NCBI RefSeq assembly: GCF_005377625.1
Contig: NZ_CP040098.1
Span: forward strand, 1,853,501 to 1,917,500
Length of the DNA: 64,000 nucleotides
Reading direction: 5' to 3'
Origin: Desulfoglaeba alkanexedens ALDC
Lineage (GTDB): Bacteria > Desulfobacterota > Syntrophobacteria > Syntrophobacterales > DSM-9756
The notes under the pieces are model-generated. The model saw only the letters and a list, made by a program, of their open reading frames with translations, did no database searches and was not told the DNA's origin. The position numbers and the translations under genes were made by a program. Positions 1 to 8,775 of the stretch are shown piece by piece (the first letter of the stretch is position 1; every line of letters starts with the position of its first letter).

Positions 1-921
1 GTGGTCCTGTTTTCGGGCGGGGAACCCTTCGTGCGGCCGGACTTGCTCGAACTGGCCGCTTACGCCGTGGATCGCGGTATGCGCGCGGTTATCTCCACCA
101 ACGGCACGCTCATCACGCCGACACTCGCAAAACAACTCAAAACCGTCGGCCTCTCCTACGTGGGGATCAGCCTGGACGGCATGGAAGACGTCAACGACAG
201 ATTCCGAGGCGTTCCCGGTTCCTTCCGCCGCGCTCTCGATGGCATCGCCGCCTGCGCGGAAGCCGAAATCAAGGTGGGGCTTCGGTTCACCATGAACCGG
301 TTGAACGCCGCGGAAATTCCGGCGATCTTCGACCTCCTGGAGGAACGGGACATTCCCCGCGTCTGCTTCTATCACCTGGTGTACGCCGGGCGCGGAAGCG
401 CCCTGATGAAAGAGGACCTGTCCCACGAAGAAACCCGCCGTGCGGTGGACCTGATCATCGATCGAACAGCGGACCTCCACCGCCGCGGCAAGCCCAAAGA
501 AGTGCTCACCGTGGACAATCACGCGGACGGCCCCTACCTCTATTTGCGGCTCCTCAGAGAAGGTTCGCCGCGCGCCGCCGAAGTCCTGGAACTGCTCAAG
601 ATGAACGAAGGAAACAGTTCAGGACGCGGCATCGGGTGTGTGAGCTGGGACGGGACGGTCCACGCCGATCAGTTCTGGCGGCACCACGCCTTTGGCAATA
701 TCCGGGAGCGGCCCTTCAGCGAAATCTGGACGGATCTCTCGGACCCCCTGATGGCACGGCTTAAAGAGAAGAAACGCTACATCAAGGGGCGGTGCGCCCG
801 GTGCCGCTGGCTCGATATCTGTGCCGGCAACTTCCGCGTGCGAGCCGAAGCGGCGACCGGAGATGTGTGGGCGCCCGATCCGGCATGCTACCTCACCGAT
901 GAAGAAATCGGTCTCCAGTGA
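1..921 (+). CDS. ahbC: AhbC, 12,18-didecarboxysiroheme deacetylase (radical SAM), 5' end outside window
   Basis: The reading frame is open from the first base, so the N-terminus, including the CxxxCxxC cluster motif, lies outside the window. The visible part starts at the SAM-binding GGEP motif (SGGEPF) and continues through the radical-SAM barrel (STNGT, ISLDG). It ends in a cysteine-rich tail (CARCRW...CAGN) that would bind an auxiliary 4Fe-4S cluster. In the AhbC family this enzyme removes the acetate side chains of 12,18-didecarboxysiroheme to give Fe-coproporphyrin III, in the cytoplasm. The assignment rests on family resemblance (HLVYAGRGS and the C-terminal GNFRVRAEA) and on its place directly before hemB and ahbD, the grouping seen in sulfate reducers. 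A NirJ-type enzyme is the main alternative, but no other heme d1 gene is nearby. Confidence 0.85.
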   Translation: MVLFSGGEPFVRPDLLELAAYAVDRGMRAVISTNGTLITPTLAKQLKTVGLSYVGISLDGMEDVNDRFRGVPGSFRRALDGIAACAEAEIKVGLRFTMNRLNAAEIPAIFDLLEERDIPRVCFYHLVYAGRGSALMKEDLSHEETRRAVDLIIDRTADLHRRGKPKEVLTVDNHADGPYLYLRLLREGSPRAAEVLELLKMNEGNSSGRGIGCVSWDGTVHADQFWRHHAFGNIRERPFSEIWTDLSDPLMARLKEKKRYIKGRCARCRWLDICAGNFRVRAEAATGDVWAPDPACYLTDEEIGLQ

Positions 922-955
922 TTGCAAACGCTTCCGGCAAGAGGAGTCCACGACC

Positions 956-1933
956 ATGATGTTTCCCGATTATCGCCCTCGACGGTTTCGCCGAACCGAA
1001 AACCTCCGACGCATGATCCGCGAGACCACGCTTACCGTGGATCGGCTGGTGTATCCGCTGTTCGTTTCGGCCGGTGAGGGGCTCCGAAACCCCGTGGCGT
1101 CCATGCCCGGAGTCTTCCAGCTGTCGGTGGACGAACTCCTCAAGGAAGTGGACTCGGCTGCCGCACTCGGCATCCCGGCTGTGCTTCTCTTCGGACTGCC
1201 CGAAACGAAGGACGAAATAGGGAGCCAGGCATCGGCCGCACATGGCCCCGTTCAGACAGCCACCCGCCGCATCAAAGAACATCACCCGGAGCTGGTCGTG
1301 ATCACCGACGTGTGCCTCTGCGAATACACAAGCCACGGTCACTGCGGCATCCTGCGGGGCCGCGAAGTGGACAACGACGCCACCCTGGAAGCGCTGTCCG
1401 CCGTAGCCCTGTCGCACGCCAGGGCCGGTGCGGACGTAGTGGCTCCATCGGACATGATGGACGGCCGTGTGGGCGCCATAAGGGGCGTTCTGGACGACAA
1501 TGGGATGGAAAACGTAGGCATTCTTGCTTATTCGGCCAAATACTGTTCCGCCTTCTATGGCCCGTTCCGGGAGGCTGCCGATTCCGCCCCCCAGTTCGGC
1601 GACCGGCGCACCTACCAGATGGATCCCGCCAATTCCGACGAAGCCCTCCGCGAAACCGCCATGGACATCGAGGAAGGGGCCGACATGGTGATGGTGAAGC
1701 CCGCTTTGCCCTACCTCGACATCATCCGGCGCGTCAAGGAAGAGTTCGATTGGCCGGTGGCCGCCTACAACGTGAGCGGCGAATACGCCATGGTCAAGGC
1801 GGCGGCTTCCATGGGCTGGTTGAACGAGGAGCCCGTCATGATGGAAATGCTTCTGTCCATCCGCCGGGCCGGTGCGGACCTCATCATCACCTATTTCGCC
1901 AAAGACGCCGCAAGGCTCCTGCGTGAGGCGTGA
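956..1933 (+). CDS. hemB: Porphobilinogen synthase (delta-aminolevulinic acid dehydratase)
   Basis: This enzyme condenses two 5-aminolevulinate molecules to porphobilinogen, the shared early step of all tetrapyrrole synthesis. I chose the ATG at 956 because AGAGGAG lies about 10 bases upstream; the frame is open further 5' but that part overlaps ahbC. The product is 325 aa, normal for the family. The metal-site stretch [12 protein letters not shown] has the cysteines of zinc-type HemB. The two active-site lysines are seen in [13 protein letters not shown] and VKPALPYLD. It sits 34 bases after ahbC and 13 bases before ahbD, so the three are probably co-transcribed for siroheme-dependent heme synthesis. 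Confidence 0.97.
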   Translation: MMFPDYRPRRFRRTENLRRMIRETTLTVDRLVYPLFVSAGEGLRNPVASMPGVFQLSVDELLKEVDSAAALGIPAVLLFGLPETKDEIGSQASAAHGPVQTATRRIKEHHPELVVITDVCLCEYTSHGHCGILRGREVDNDATLEALSAVALSHARAGADVVAPSDMMDGRVGAIRGVLDDNGMENVGILAYSAKYCSAFYGPFREAADSAPQFGDRRTYQMDPANSDEALRETAMDIEEGADMVMVKPALPYLDIIRRVKEEFDWPVAAYNVSGEYAMVKAAASMGWLNEEPVMMEMLLSIRRAGADLIITYFAKDAARLLREA

Positions 1934-1946
1934 GAGGAAGAGATCA

Positions 1947-3086
1947 TTGACGATACAGGCCTCGGATTTTCCTTCGGGCACCGGACCGCTCGAAAGCCAC
2001 GCGCCGGACACGCCCGCTTCAGATCATTCCCTGCGGCTTGTCGCCTGGGAAGTGACCCGGAGCTGCAACCTTGCTTGCATCCATTGCCGTGCCGCCGCTC
2101 AGAACCGCCCTTATCCCGGTGAACTCGCCACGGAGGAATGCTTCAGGTTTCTCGACGACATCGCCGGGTTCGCGCGACCCATCGTCATTCTGACCGGCGG
2201 GGAACCGCTCCTGCGCCCGGATATTTTCGATATCGCGGCCTATGGGACCCGCCTGGGGCTCCGTATGACCATGGCCCCCAACGGCACACTGGTGAGCCCG
2301 GAAAATGCCCGCCGCATGGTCGAAACAGGCATCCAGCGGATCAGTATCAGCCTGGACGGCGCCACCGCCGCATCCCACGACGCTTTCCGCGGCATGCCCG
2401 GAGCGTTCGACGGAGCCATTCAAGGCATCCGTTGCGCCCGGGAAAGCGGCCTCCCGTTTCAGGTCAACACCACCATCACCGCACAGAATCTGCATGAACT
2501 GCCCGCCATCCAGGAACTGGTGGTGTCGCTCGGAGCCGTCGCTCACCACATTTTCTTGCTGGTGCCGACCGGTCGCGGAAAGAACCTGGAAGAACAGGTG
2601 ATCAACGCCCGCCAGTACGAGGAAACCCTCCACTGGTTCTACGAACAGCGCGAGCGCGTCCCCCTTCAATTGAAGGCCACCTGCGCACCGCACTACTACC
2701 GCATCCTCAGGCAGCGGGCCCGCGAGGAAGGACGCCCGGTGGATATGCAGACCTTCGGGCTCGACGCCGTGACCCGGGGCTGCCTCGCGGGGACCGGTTT
2801 CTGCTTCCTTTCCCATGTGGGTACGGTCCAGCCCTGCGGCTACTTGGAGCTCGACTGTGGAAACATCCGGCGGAGGCCGTTCCGGGACATCTGGGAAAAC
2901 TCGGAGGTGTTTCAGCGATTGCGGGATTTTCGAAACTACGAGGGAAAGTGCGGGCGCTGTGAATATATCCGGGTCTGCGGCGGGTGTCGAGCTCGAGCCT
3001 ACGAGGCCACGGGAAACTACCTGGCCGAAGAACCTCTTTGCCTGTATGAACCCCGCGGTCGAACCGCGTCTTGCCCTTCAAAGTAA
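1947..3086 (+). CDS. ahbD: AhbD, Fe-coproporphyrin III decarboxylase (heme synthase, radical SAM)
   Basis: This radical SAM enzyme oxidatively decarboxylates two propionates of Fe-coproporphyrin III to vinyl groups, giving heme b in the siroheme-dependent pathway. The protein shows CNLACIHC (the CxxxCxxC cluster site) near residue 33, TGGEPL, and a C-terminal cysteine cluster (KCGRCEYIRVCGGCRARAYE) for a second Fe-S cluster. The start is taken as the TTG at 1947 because GAGGAAGAG precedes it at proper spacing. An in-frame ATG at 1872 lies inside hemB and has no such site. At 379 aa it fits the family. Gene order ahbC-hemB-ahbD supports AhbD over a generic SPASM protein. Confidence 0.88.
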   Translation: MTIQASDFPSGTGPLESHAPDTPASDHSLRLVAWEVTRSCNLACIHCRAAAQNRPYPGELATEECFRFLDDIAGFARPIVILTGGEPLLRPDIFDIAAYGTRLGLRMTMAPNGTLVSPENARRMVETGIQRISISLDGATAASHDAFRGMPGAFDGAIQGIRCARESGLPFQVNTTITAQNLHELPAIQELVVSLGAVAHHIFLLVPTGRGKNLEEQVINARQYEETLHWFYEQRERVPLQLKATCAPHYYRILRQRAREEGRPVDMQTFGLDAVTRGCLAGTGFCFLSHVGTVQPCGYLELDCGNIRRRPFRDIWENSEVFQRLRDFRNYEGKCGRCEYIRVCGGCRARAYEATGNYLAEEPLCLYEPRGRTASCPSK

Positions 3087-3189
3087 AATGCGGAAGAATT
3101 CGGCCTCGCCTCCTGCACCACCTTGTTATGACAAGGGACTTCGAAGGCGGCGGCCTTCACCCCTGGAACGCCCTGCGTTCCATATACCG

Positions 3190-4236
3190 TCAGCGGTTCA
3201 CCACGAACACGTCGATCTGGTGTCTACGGTCGGGTTCCGCATCCGTCGCCAGCGTAAGCGTGGCATGCTGCTGCGTGCCCTTGGGGACGTGTTCGAGTTT
3301 GGGTTCCACCTGTAGTGTATAACCCTGGCCTTCCGGCAAAGGTTGCTGCCGGATGGAAAGCAGCCGGTCGTCGAAGGTCAGTTGGGTGATGCGAAACGGC
3401 CTGTCCTCGTTGTTTACGATAAGGATGCTCCCCGATCGGGGGGGACTCTGAGCGTTCAACCGTCCAACCAGCACATTGGTGGGCCGGATGCCGATGACCC
3501 CCTCGATCACGCCCGTCACCCGGACCTGGATCTTAGGTTTTTGGGGATGGTCGGTGAAGCAGGTGAGCATCCCCTGATAGTTTCCGCTCGAAGCTCGATT
3601 GGCCACAACGAGACGGTAGTGAGTCCCCTCGGTCACCGTTTCAAGGCGGAATTCAACCCGGTCGCCCAGATCCGTTTCCACCTTTTGGATATGAAACGGC
3701 CCGGAGCGTGAAATAAGGTCCAGACTCTGTTCGGTCAGCGCCTTGGCCACACCGCGGAAGACAACGCTGGGCACGGGCTTCACCTCAATGACGGGCCTTA
3801 CCGTCCCTTTGATCAGCAGAGCGAGACGCGGACTCTTGGGATCGTTGGTGAACACGGTGGCCCCTTTGGCCACCCGCCCGTGATAACCTCGAAGATCGAC
3901 CTTCAAAGTGATGACCCCCTCGCCACCGGGAGGGACGGCCCGATCGAAATCGGACACCGCGCAGCCTCAGCCCGGGCGCACGTTGAGGATCTTGAGCTCC
4001 GCATCGCCCGAGTTCTTCACCTTGAACGCATGAACGATCCAGCCGCCTTCGTCGATTTCGCCGAACTCGTATTCCGGTTCGGCGATTACTACGGCGGGCG
4101 CGGCATCGCCTGCCGGTTGCTGAGCCGTTTGCGCCGGTTTCGTCTCCGCTGGAACGGCCGGTGAGTCCTCGGCAAGAACCGGCATCGCCGTACAAGTCAC
4201 GAAAAACACCAAACAACCGATCCAACTCGACAGCAT
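3190..4236 (-). CDS. Exported DUF1573 protein with in-frame TGA (candidate selenocysteine at residue 90)
   Basis: Two frames separated only by one TGA codon (bases 3969-3967) read as one 348-residue protein. It starts at the ATG at 4236, preceded by AAAGGAGA. Residues 1-24 are a signal peptide (WIGCLVFFVTCTAMPVLA). A Pro/Ala/Gln-rich linker follows, then a DUF1573 domain (EYEFGEIDEGG, HAFKVKNSGDAELKI), then two further Ig-like repeats. DUF1573 normally has a CGC motif after the first strands; here it reads R-P-G-TGA-G-C-A-V, so TGA sits exactly at the first cysteine. The 255 residues after the TGA are intact and conserved-looking (PPGGEG). I infer selenocysteine insertion; a TGC-to-TGA nonsense change or sequencing error is the alternative. 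Function of the family is unknown. It is convergent with ahbD. Confidence 0.7.
3938..3955 (-). promoter_or_regulatory. Hairpin just after the in-frame TGA, candidate bacterial SECIS element
   Basis: On the minus strand, 12-29 bases after the TGA of the DUF1573 gene, the sequence folds as a perfect five-pair stem CCGAT / ATCGG around a TTCG loop, extendable by a G-C and a U-G pair. Position and size are right for a bacterial SECIS element, which lies in the coding region directly after the UGA. The loop lacks a G in its first two bases, which SelB usually prefers, so this is only suggestive. Confidence 0.35.
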
Positions 4237-4332
4237 CGACACGTCTCCTTTGCCGCACAAATCCGAACCATTGGAAGGGGCCCGCCGCGCCGGGCAACTC
4301 CTGGAATCCGTGGAAATCCGGCAAACATCGCT

Positions 4333-5412
4333 TCAGCCGGAAGCGACGTCTCCGTTCACTTTTCGCAGCAGAACGCTCAGGGGAACCACCTGGACCCCTT
4401 CCTTTTCGAAGCGAGGCGCTTCTTCCGCCAACACCTTTAAGGTGACGGCATGAGGATGCCCGATGGCGACGGCGGTCCCCTCCACCTTCGCCTTGCGAAT
4501 CAGGGCCTGCACCTGCTTTCGCACGAAGGCTTCGGTGGGGGTATGATCGAGAAAAATATCCCGCCTCAAGGCGGGAACTTGCAGGTCTCGTGCGGAAGAC
4601 AGCCCGGCCGTCTTGGCGCTGGTATAGCTGTCCAGAAAAAAGAGTCCTCGTCGGCGAAGTTCACGCAGGACGATCCGCATCTTTTCCGGATCCTCTGTAA
4701 AACGGGACCCCATGTGGTTGTTCATCCCTACCGCGTACGGCGTGGCGTCCAGAGCCGCCTGGAGCGTTTCTTCCACCTGTTCTTCGGTCATCGAAAGCAG
4801 AAGCGCCCCAGGACCTGGATCCGTCTCAGGAAATCCCTGGGGTTCCATGGGCATGTGCACTATGACCTCTCGGCCGCGGGCGTGGACCCGTTCCGCCACT
4901 TCCCGGCTGTGCCGCAGGTGGGGCAGGACGGAAAAGGTGACGGGGAAGGGAAGGCTCAAAAATTGATTGGCAATGTCAATATCTTGGCCGAAATCGTCGA
5001 TCACGATGGCCGCAAAACCTTGAGGCGGAAGCGGTATCGGCCTGGTTTCGGGTTCCGGCTCGAGCTGGGGAGCGGCGGGCGGGCTCAGTCGTAAGGCCAG
5101 CTCGCTTTCCGTCCGTTCGCGTTCCGCGCCGGGCCCTTGAGCTGCAGGAGGCCCGACGGTCTCCTTGGCCGTGGAGGCCGGACTTCGCGGTACGGACCGC
5201 GCAGGCTCGGACGAAGCCCTGTTGGACGCGGCTTCGGAAACCGGGCCGGATTTACGCGTCCCGGTGGCGTTTTGCGACGAGGGTCCGCCCCAGTAAATCA
5301 GGCTGGCCAGGACCACCACCGCCAGGAACCAAACCGTGAACAACGGCAGCAAGGCCGGGTTCCGTTTCTTCCCGGCCTTGCGCTTTGTCGTCGTCTTCTC
5401 CTTCTTCGGCAT
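4333..5412 (-). CDS. Divergent polysaccharide deacetylase family protein (YibQ/DUF610 type)
   Basis: A membrane-anchored protein of 359 aa. A basic N-terminus (KKEKTTTKRKAGKKR) is followed by one transmembrane helix (about residues 19-39). A Pro/Ala/Ser/Glu-rich linker runs to about residue 125. The rest is a polysaccharide-deacetylase-like barrel (AIVIDDFGQD, HMPMEPQG, MNNHMGSR, AIGHPHA). The conserved Asp and His residues of this subfamily are present, but the reaction is not established. The start at 5412 follows the ctpA stop by 19 bases. In many Proteobacteria this gene follows envC-ctpA, as here, so it probably acts in peptidoglycan or envelope processing at the septum. Confidence 0.85.
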   Translation of the reverse strand: MPKKEKTTTKRKAGKKRNPALLPLFTVWFLAVVVLASLIYWGGPSSQNATGTRKSGPVSEAASNRASSEPARSVPRSPASTAKETVGPPAAQGPGAERERTESELALRLSPPAAPQLEPEPETRPIPLPPQGFAAIVIDDFGQDIDIANQFLSLPFPVTFSVLPHLRHSREVAERVHARGREVIVHMPMEPQGFPETDPGPGALLLSMTEEQVEETLQAALDATPYAVGMNNHMGSRFTEDPEKMRIVLRELRRRGLFFLDSYTSAKTAGLSSARDLQVPALRRDIFLDHTPTEAFVRKQVQALIRKAKVEGTAVAIGHPHAVTLKVLAEEAPRFEKEGVQVVPLSVLLRKVNGDVASG

Positions 5413-5431
5413 CCGCGCTTCCACGATTCTG

Positions 5432-6751
5432 CTACTGAAACTGCATCTGCGCCATGATCTTGTAGCCCTTGAGCAAGTCGACAGCGCGCCGGAGCTGGTT
5501 ATCCTTTTCGAGGATCCGCGTCGGTTGCTCCACCTCCCCTTCATCCTCGTTCGCTACGGGTTCCTCGCCCTCCGGGGCTTCCATGTGCCGCGGCAAATCC
5601 TTCTCCCGCACCCGGTGGTCCGGCTCTTCCGCAGCGCCGGAAGCAACCGGAAGCTCCCGCTTCACCAGGATGTCGGGTTCAATGCCTTTGGCCTGAATGG
5701 ATCGACCGCTCGGCGTGTAGTAGACGGCGGTGGTGAGCCGTACCGCGGAACCGTCATTGAGCGGAATGACGGTCTGGACCGAACCTTTTCCAAAGGTGTC
5801 CTCGCCCAGGATGACGGCTCGTTTATGGTCTTGGAGCGCCCCCGCCACGATCTCGGATGCGCTGGCACTGCCGCCGTTGACAAGAACCACCATCGGGTAG
5901 GGACGAGGCGTTCCGTTCTTCTGCGCTTCAAACTTCATCTGCTGGCTCTCGCGGCGGCCCCCGGTGTAAACGATCAAGCCCGAATCAAGAAACTCGTCGG
6001 CCACCGCCACGGCCTGATCCAGCAGGCCGCCCGGATTGTTCCTGAGATCGAGCACAAGACCCTGAAGGGGCCCGCTGCCCTTTTCCAGTCGATCCAGCTC
6101 CCTGGCCAGGTCCCGGCTCGTACCGCTCTGAAAACTGGAAATCCGCACGTACCCGATCCCTTTTTCGATCTCCTGGCTGCGTACGCTTTGAACCGAAATG
6201 ATGTCCCGTGTCAGCTCGAACTCCAACGGTTTGCGTTCCCCTTCCCGAAGGATGGTCAGCTGGACTTTCGTCCCCTTGGGGCCGCGCATCTTCTGAACGG
6301 CTTCCATGAGGGTCATCTCCTGGGTGGGGGTGCCATCGATCTTGATGATCTGGTCGTTGGCCTGGATGCCCGCCCGGTCCGCCGGCGTATCCTCGAGCGG
6401 CGCGACCACCGTCAGGACTCCGTTCCGCAAAGTGATCTCTATGCCGATCCCCCCGAATTTCCCTTTGGTCTCGATCTGAAGCTCTTTGTAATCTTCGGGC
6501 CGCAGAAAGGACGAATGCGCATCGAGTTCCCTCAGCATACCGCTGATCGCCCCGTACACCAGCTTCTCGCTGGCGACTTCCTCCACGTAATGATCCTGGA
6601 TCAGGTTCATCACATCGCTGAAAAGTTTCAGGCGTTCGTATACCGTCTTTTCGTCGGCGGTGGCCTTCGCCGCCTGGAAGGACACCCACCCGAAGGCCAA
6701 AATCGCGATGCTGATGGCCAGAACCAGTAACTTCTTCTTTCGTTTAAGCAT
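5432..6751 (-). CDS. ctpA: Carboxy-terminal processing serine protease, S41 family
   Basis: A periplasmic C-terminal processing protease of 439 aa. Residues 1-31 form an N-terminal signal or anchor helix (LLVLAISIAILAFGWVSF). A PDZ domain follows (about residues 100-180, GGIGIEI, TPADRAGI). The S41 catalytic core has the nucleophile in GSASASE and the general-base lysine in GKGSVQ. The C-terminal tail is acidic (EAPEGEEPVANEDEGEVE). It lies 10 bases downstream of the EnvC-like gene and before the deacetylase, so all are likely one transcript with ftsEX. Members of the family trim exported proteins and, in some species, control peptidoglycan hydrolases. Confidence 0.95.
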   Translation of the reverse strand: MLKRKKKLLVLAISIAILAFGWVSFQAAKATADEKTVYERLKLFSDVMNLIQDHYVEEVASEKLVYGAISGMLRELDAHSSFLRPEDYKELQIETKGKFGGIGIEITLRNGVLTVVAPLEDTPADRAGIQANDQIIKIDGTPTQEMTLMEAVQKMRGPKGTKVQLTILREGERKPLEFELTRDIISVQSVRSQEIEKGIGYVRISSFQSGTSRDLARELDRLEKGSGPLQGLVLDLRNNPGGLLDQAVAVADEFLDSGLIVYTGGRRESQQMKFEAQKNGTPRPYPMVVLVNGGSASASEIVAGALQDHKRAVILGEDTFGKGSVQTVIPLNDGSAVRLTTAVYYTPSGRSIQAKGIEPDILVKRELPVASGAAEEPDHRVREKDLPRHMEAPEGEEPVANEDEGEVEQPTRILEKDNQLRRAVDLLKGYKIMAQMQFQ

Positions 6752-6761
6752 GCTCAGGTCC

Positions 6762-7874
6762 TCACCGTTTGGCTACTTTTCCCAGATTCACCCAGTCCCG
6801 CACATCAACAGGCCGGCCGCCGTGTCGAATCTCGAAGTACAGCTTAGGCCCGTCGATACTTCCCGTCTCACCCACCACCCCCACCACTTCCGACTCCCCG
6901 ACTCGATCTCCCGCCTTTTTGCGCAGGCGGTCCAGATGAGCCATCAAGCTGTAATAATGCTGGCCATGGTCGATGATCATCAGGTTTCCGTAACCCTTGA
7001 ACCACCCCGCAAACACCACCACCCCGGGATGAATCGCCTTCACGGGTTCTCCCGCCGGGGCCCGAAGGATAATGCCATTATTATATAAAATTGAATAATA
7101 TGGAGAATCTTTTTTTCCTTCTTTCCCGGTGAACACCTGTCCGGAGGCGGGAAGGGGGAGTTGGCCGCGCCGCTGCGAAAACGGGACGGGGTCGGCCTCT
7201 GGATCGGCGGCACGGCTCTTCCGCTCGCCGAAAACGGCGCCGCCGGGCTCTCCAGCCTTCAGGCGGGGTTCTTCCTGAAGGCATACCAAGAGCTGTATCT
7301 TTTCGTTTCTGAGCTCTTCCAGGACCGCCTTCTTCTCCTCCAGCCGCGACTGGACAGCGGCACGGCTTCTTTCCTTTTCTTCAAGTTCCCTCCGGAGCGC
7401 TTCCAGGGACGTCTGTTCCGCGTTGAGCGCGGCGAACAGAACCTTATCGCTTTTCAGCAGCTCACCCATCGCCTTGACGGCATGGATCCCCGACTCCAGG
7501 TCGCCCGCCGTCAGCAGGGGAAACAGGTAGCCCATTCCACTGAACTTGTAGAGCGCCACCAGGCGGGATTCCAGTTTCTCCCGCAACGCCTGAAGGGCGA
7601 TCCGGGACTGCTCGAGGCGTTCCTCCAGGTCCTGCCGGCGCTCTTCGAGCGCTTCACGTTCCCTGGCTGCTTCCTCCAGTTTTGAAGCGACCCGAGTCAT
7701 TTTTGCTTCCAGGGTCTCCAGTTGATCGAGAATCCGTTCCCGCCGTCCATCGGCCCCCGAAGCGAGCTCCGCCGGACCCTCGGGTCGGGCGGCCCGTCCG
7801 GCAGGTACCGTGCAAACCCACGCGAGGAGAGCGATCAGAGTCACCACGAGGGAGTCGGTCATCCGCTTCGTCAT
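6762..7874 (-). CDS. envC: EnvC-like murein hydrolase activator (coiled coil plus LytM/M23 domain)
   Basis: A secreted 370-aa protein. After a signal peptide (residues 1-29) it has a long coiled coil (about 35-200, many Glu/Leu/Arg heptads such as LEKERRQDLEERLEQ-type stretches). A linker leads to a C-terminal LytM domain (about 255-365, PAGEPVKAIHPG, MIIDHGQHYYSLMAHLD, GPKLYFEIRHGG). The zinc ligands of active M23 peptidases are not all there (YFEIR in place of HxH), as in EnvC proteins that activate amidases rather than cut murein. It sits 7 bases from ftsX, and FtsEX is the known regulator of EnvC in E. coli, so this is a coherent division module. Confidence 0.88.
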   Translation of the reverse strand: MTKRMTDSLVVTLIALLAWVCTVPAGRAARPEGPAELASGADGRRERILDQLETLEAKMTRVASKLEEAAREREALEERRQDLEERLEQSRIALQALREKLESRLVALYKFSGMGYLFPLLTAGDLESGIHAVKAMGELLKSDKVLFAALNAEQTSLEALRRELEEKERSRAAVQSRLEEKKAVLEELRNEKIQLLVCLQEEPRLKAGEPGGAVFGERKSRAADPEADPVPFSQRRGQLPLPASGQVFTGKEGKKDSPYYSILYNNGIILRAPAGEPVKAIHPGVVVFAGWFKGYGNLMIIDHGQHYYSLMAHLDRLRKKAGDRVGESEVVGVVGETGSIDGPKLYFEIRHGGRPVDVRDWVNLGKVAKR

Positions 7875-7881
7875 GATCGTT

Positions 7882-8775
7882 TCAGACCTTCAGGAACCGT
7901 CTCAGTGCCAGCCAGGACCCGAGGCAGCTCAACAAAACGCCGACCAGGAGCAACCCGAAAAGGCATTCCAGGATCTCTTGCGGCCCCAGCGCAAGGGTCT
8001 CGGCCAGCGGTTCGGGAAGAATGCGCCGCGCCGCCAGCAAGGCAAACGTCAGGGGCCCTGCGGCCAGGACGCCCCCCATCACGCCCTGAAGTAATCCTTC
8101 GAGAACAAACGGCAGCCGAATGAATCCCTCCGTCGCTCCAACGATCGAATAAACTTCGATTTCGTTCCGCCTTGCGAGGACGGTCAACTTCACCGTGTTG
8201 GAGACGATGAGAGTGGTCGCAAAAAAGAGCAAAGCCACCAGAGCGATTCCCACCACCTGGATCAAGTGCAGCGCCCCTTCGATCTTCCGCTGCCAGACGC
8301 TTCCCGAATAGACGTCCTCCACTTCGGCGATGGCTTCGATCTTTTCCACGAGCCCGTCCATCTCCTCGGCCGTAACTGCTCCAGGGCGAAACGAAATTTC
8401 CAAAGAATCCGGCAACGGATTGCTTTCAAAGCCGTCGAAAACGTCCCGCCAGCGGTCCAGCCTTTCCTGAAGACGCCGCCAGGCCTCTTCCCTGGGCACG
8501 GGGACCACTGAATCCACCTCAGGCCACCTTTCCAATTCTCTGGCCAGGGCGTGCAGGCGGTCGTCGGAGACACCATCTCGCAGGTAGGCGACCGCCTTGG
8601 CTTCCGCCATCCATTGAGGCACCCATTGCCGGACCGCCCAAAACGCGACCGAAAAAGTCCCCAGAAGGAGCAGGCAGAGCGCCAGCGTGAGAACACTCAG
8701 CGAAGTGGCGAAGAGGTTCACCTTCAGGTTTTCGACCGCTCGCCGCAGGTGAAAAAGGAATCGTTCTATAACCAA
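7882..8775 (-). CDS. ftsX: Cell division protein FtsX (permease subunit)
   Basis: The membrane partner of FtsE in the ABC-like complex that transmits a cytoplasmic signal to periplasmic murein hydrolases. The protein of about 297 aa has a first helix at residues 24-46, a periplasmic domain of about 110 residues (RLHALARELERWPEVDSV) and three more C-terminal helices (FtsX_C, NTVKLTVLARRNEIEVYSIVGA). I chose a TTG start at 8775 because GGGGGAT precedes it and it overlaps the ftsE stop by 10 bases, giving the family's normal length. The frame is open further upstream, but that translation is antisense-like noise inside ftsE. Confidence 0.92.
   Translation of the reverse strand: MVIERFLFHLRRAVENLKVNLFATSLSVLTLALCLLLLGTFSVAFWAVRQWVPQWMAEAKAVAYLRDGVSDDRLHALARELERWPEVDSVVPVPREEAWRRLQERLDRWRDVFDGFESNPLPDSLEISFRPGAVTAEEMDGLVEKIEAIAEVEDVYSGSVWQRKIEGALHLIQVVGIALVALLFFATTLIVSNTVKLTVLARRNEIEVYSIVGATEGFIRLPFVLEGLLQGVMGGVLAAGPLTFALLAARRILPEPLAETLALGPQEILECLFGLLLVGVLLSCLGSWLALRRFLKV

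Noticed and set aside
3166-3182. Hairpin GGAACGC-CCT-GCGTTCC between ahbD and the DUF1573 gene as a terminator
   Set aside because: The stem is good but no T-run follows on either strand, so it is not called.
5336-6730. Long + strand frame over ctpA
   Set aside because: Mirror of the S41 protease coding sequence; the protease has PDZ and catalytic motifs, whereas this translation has none.
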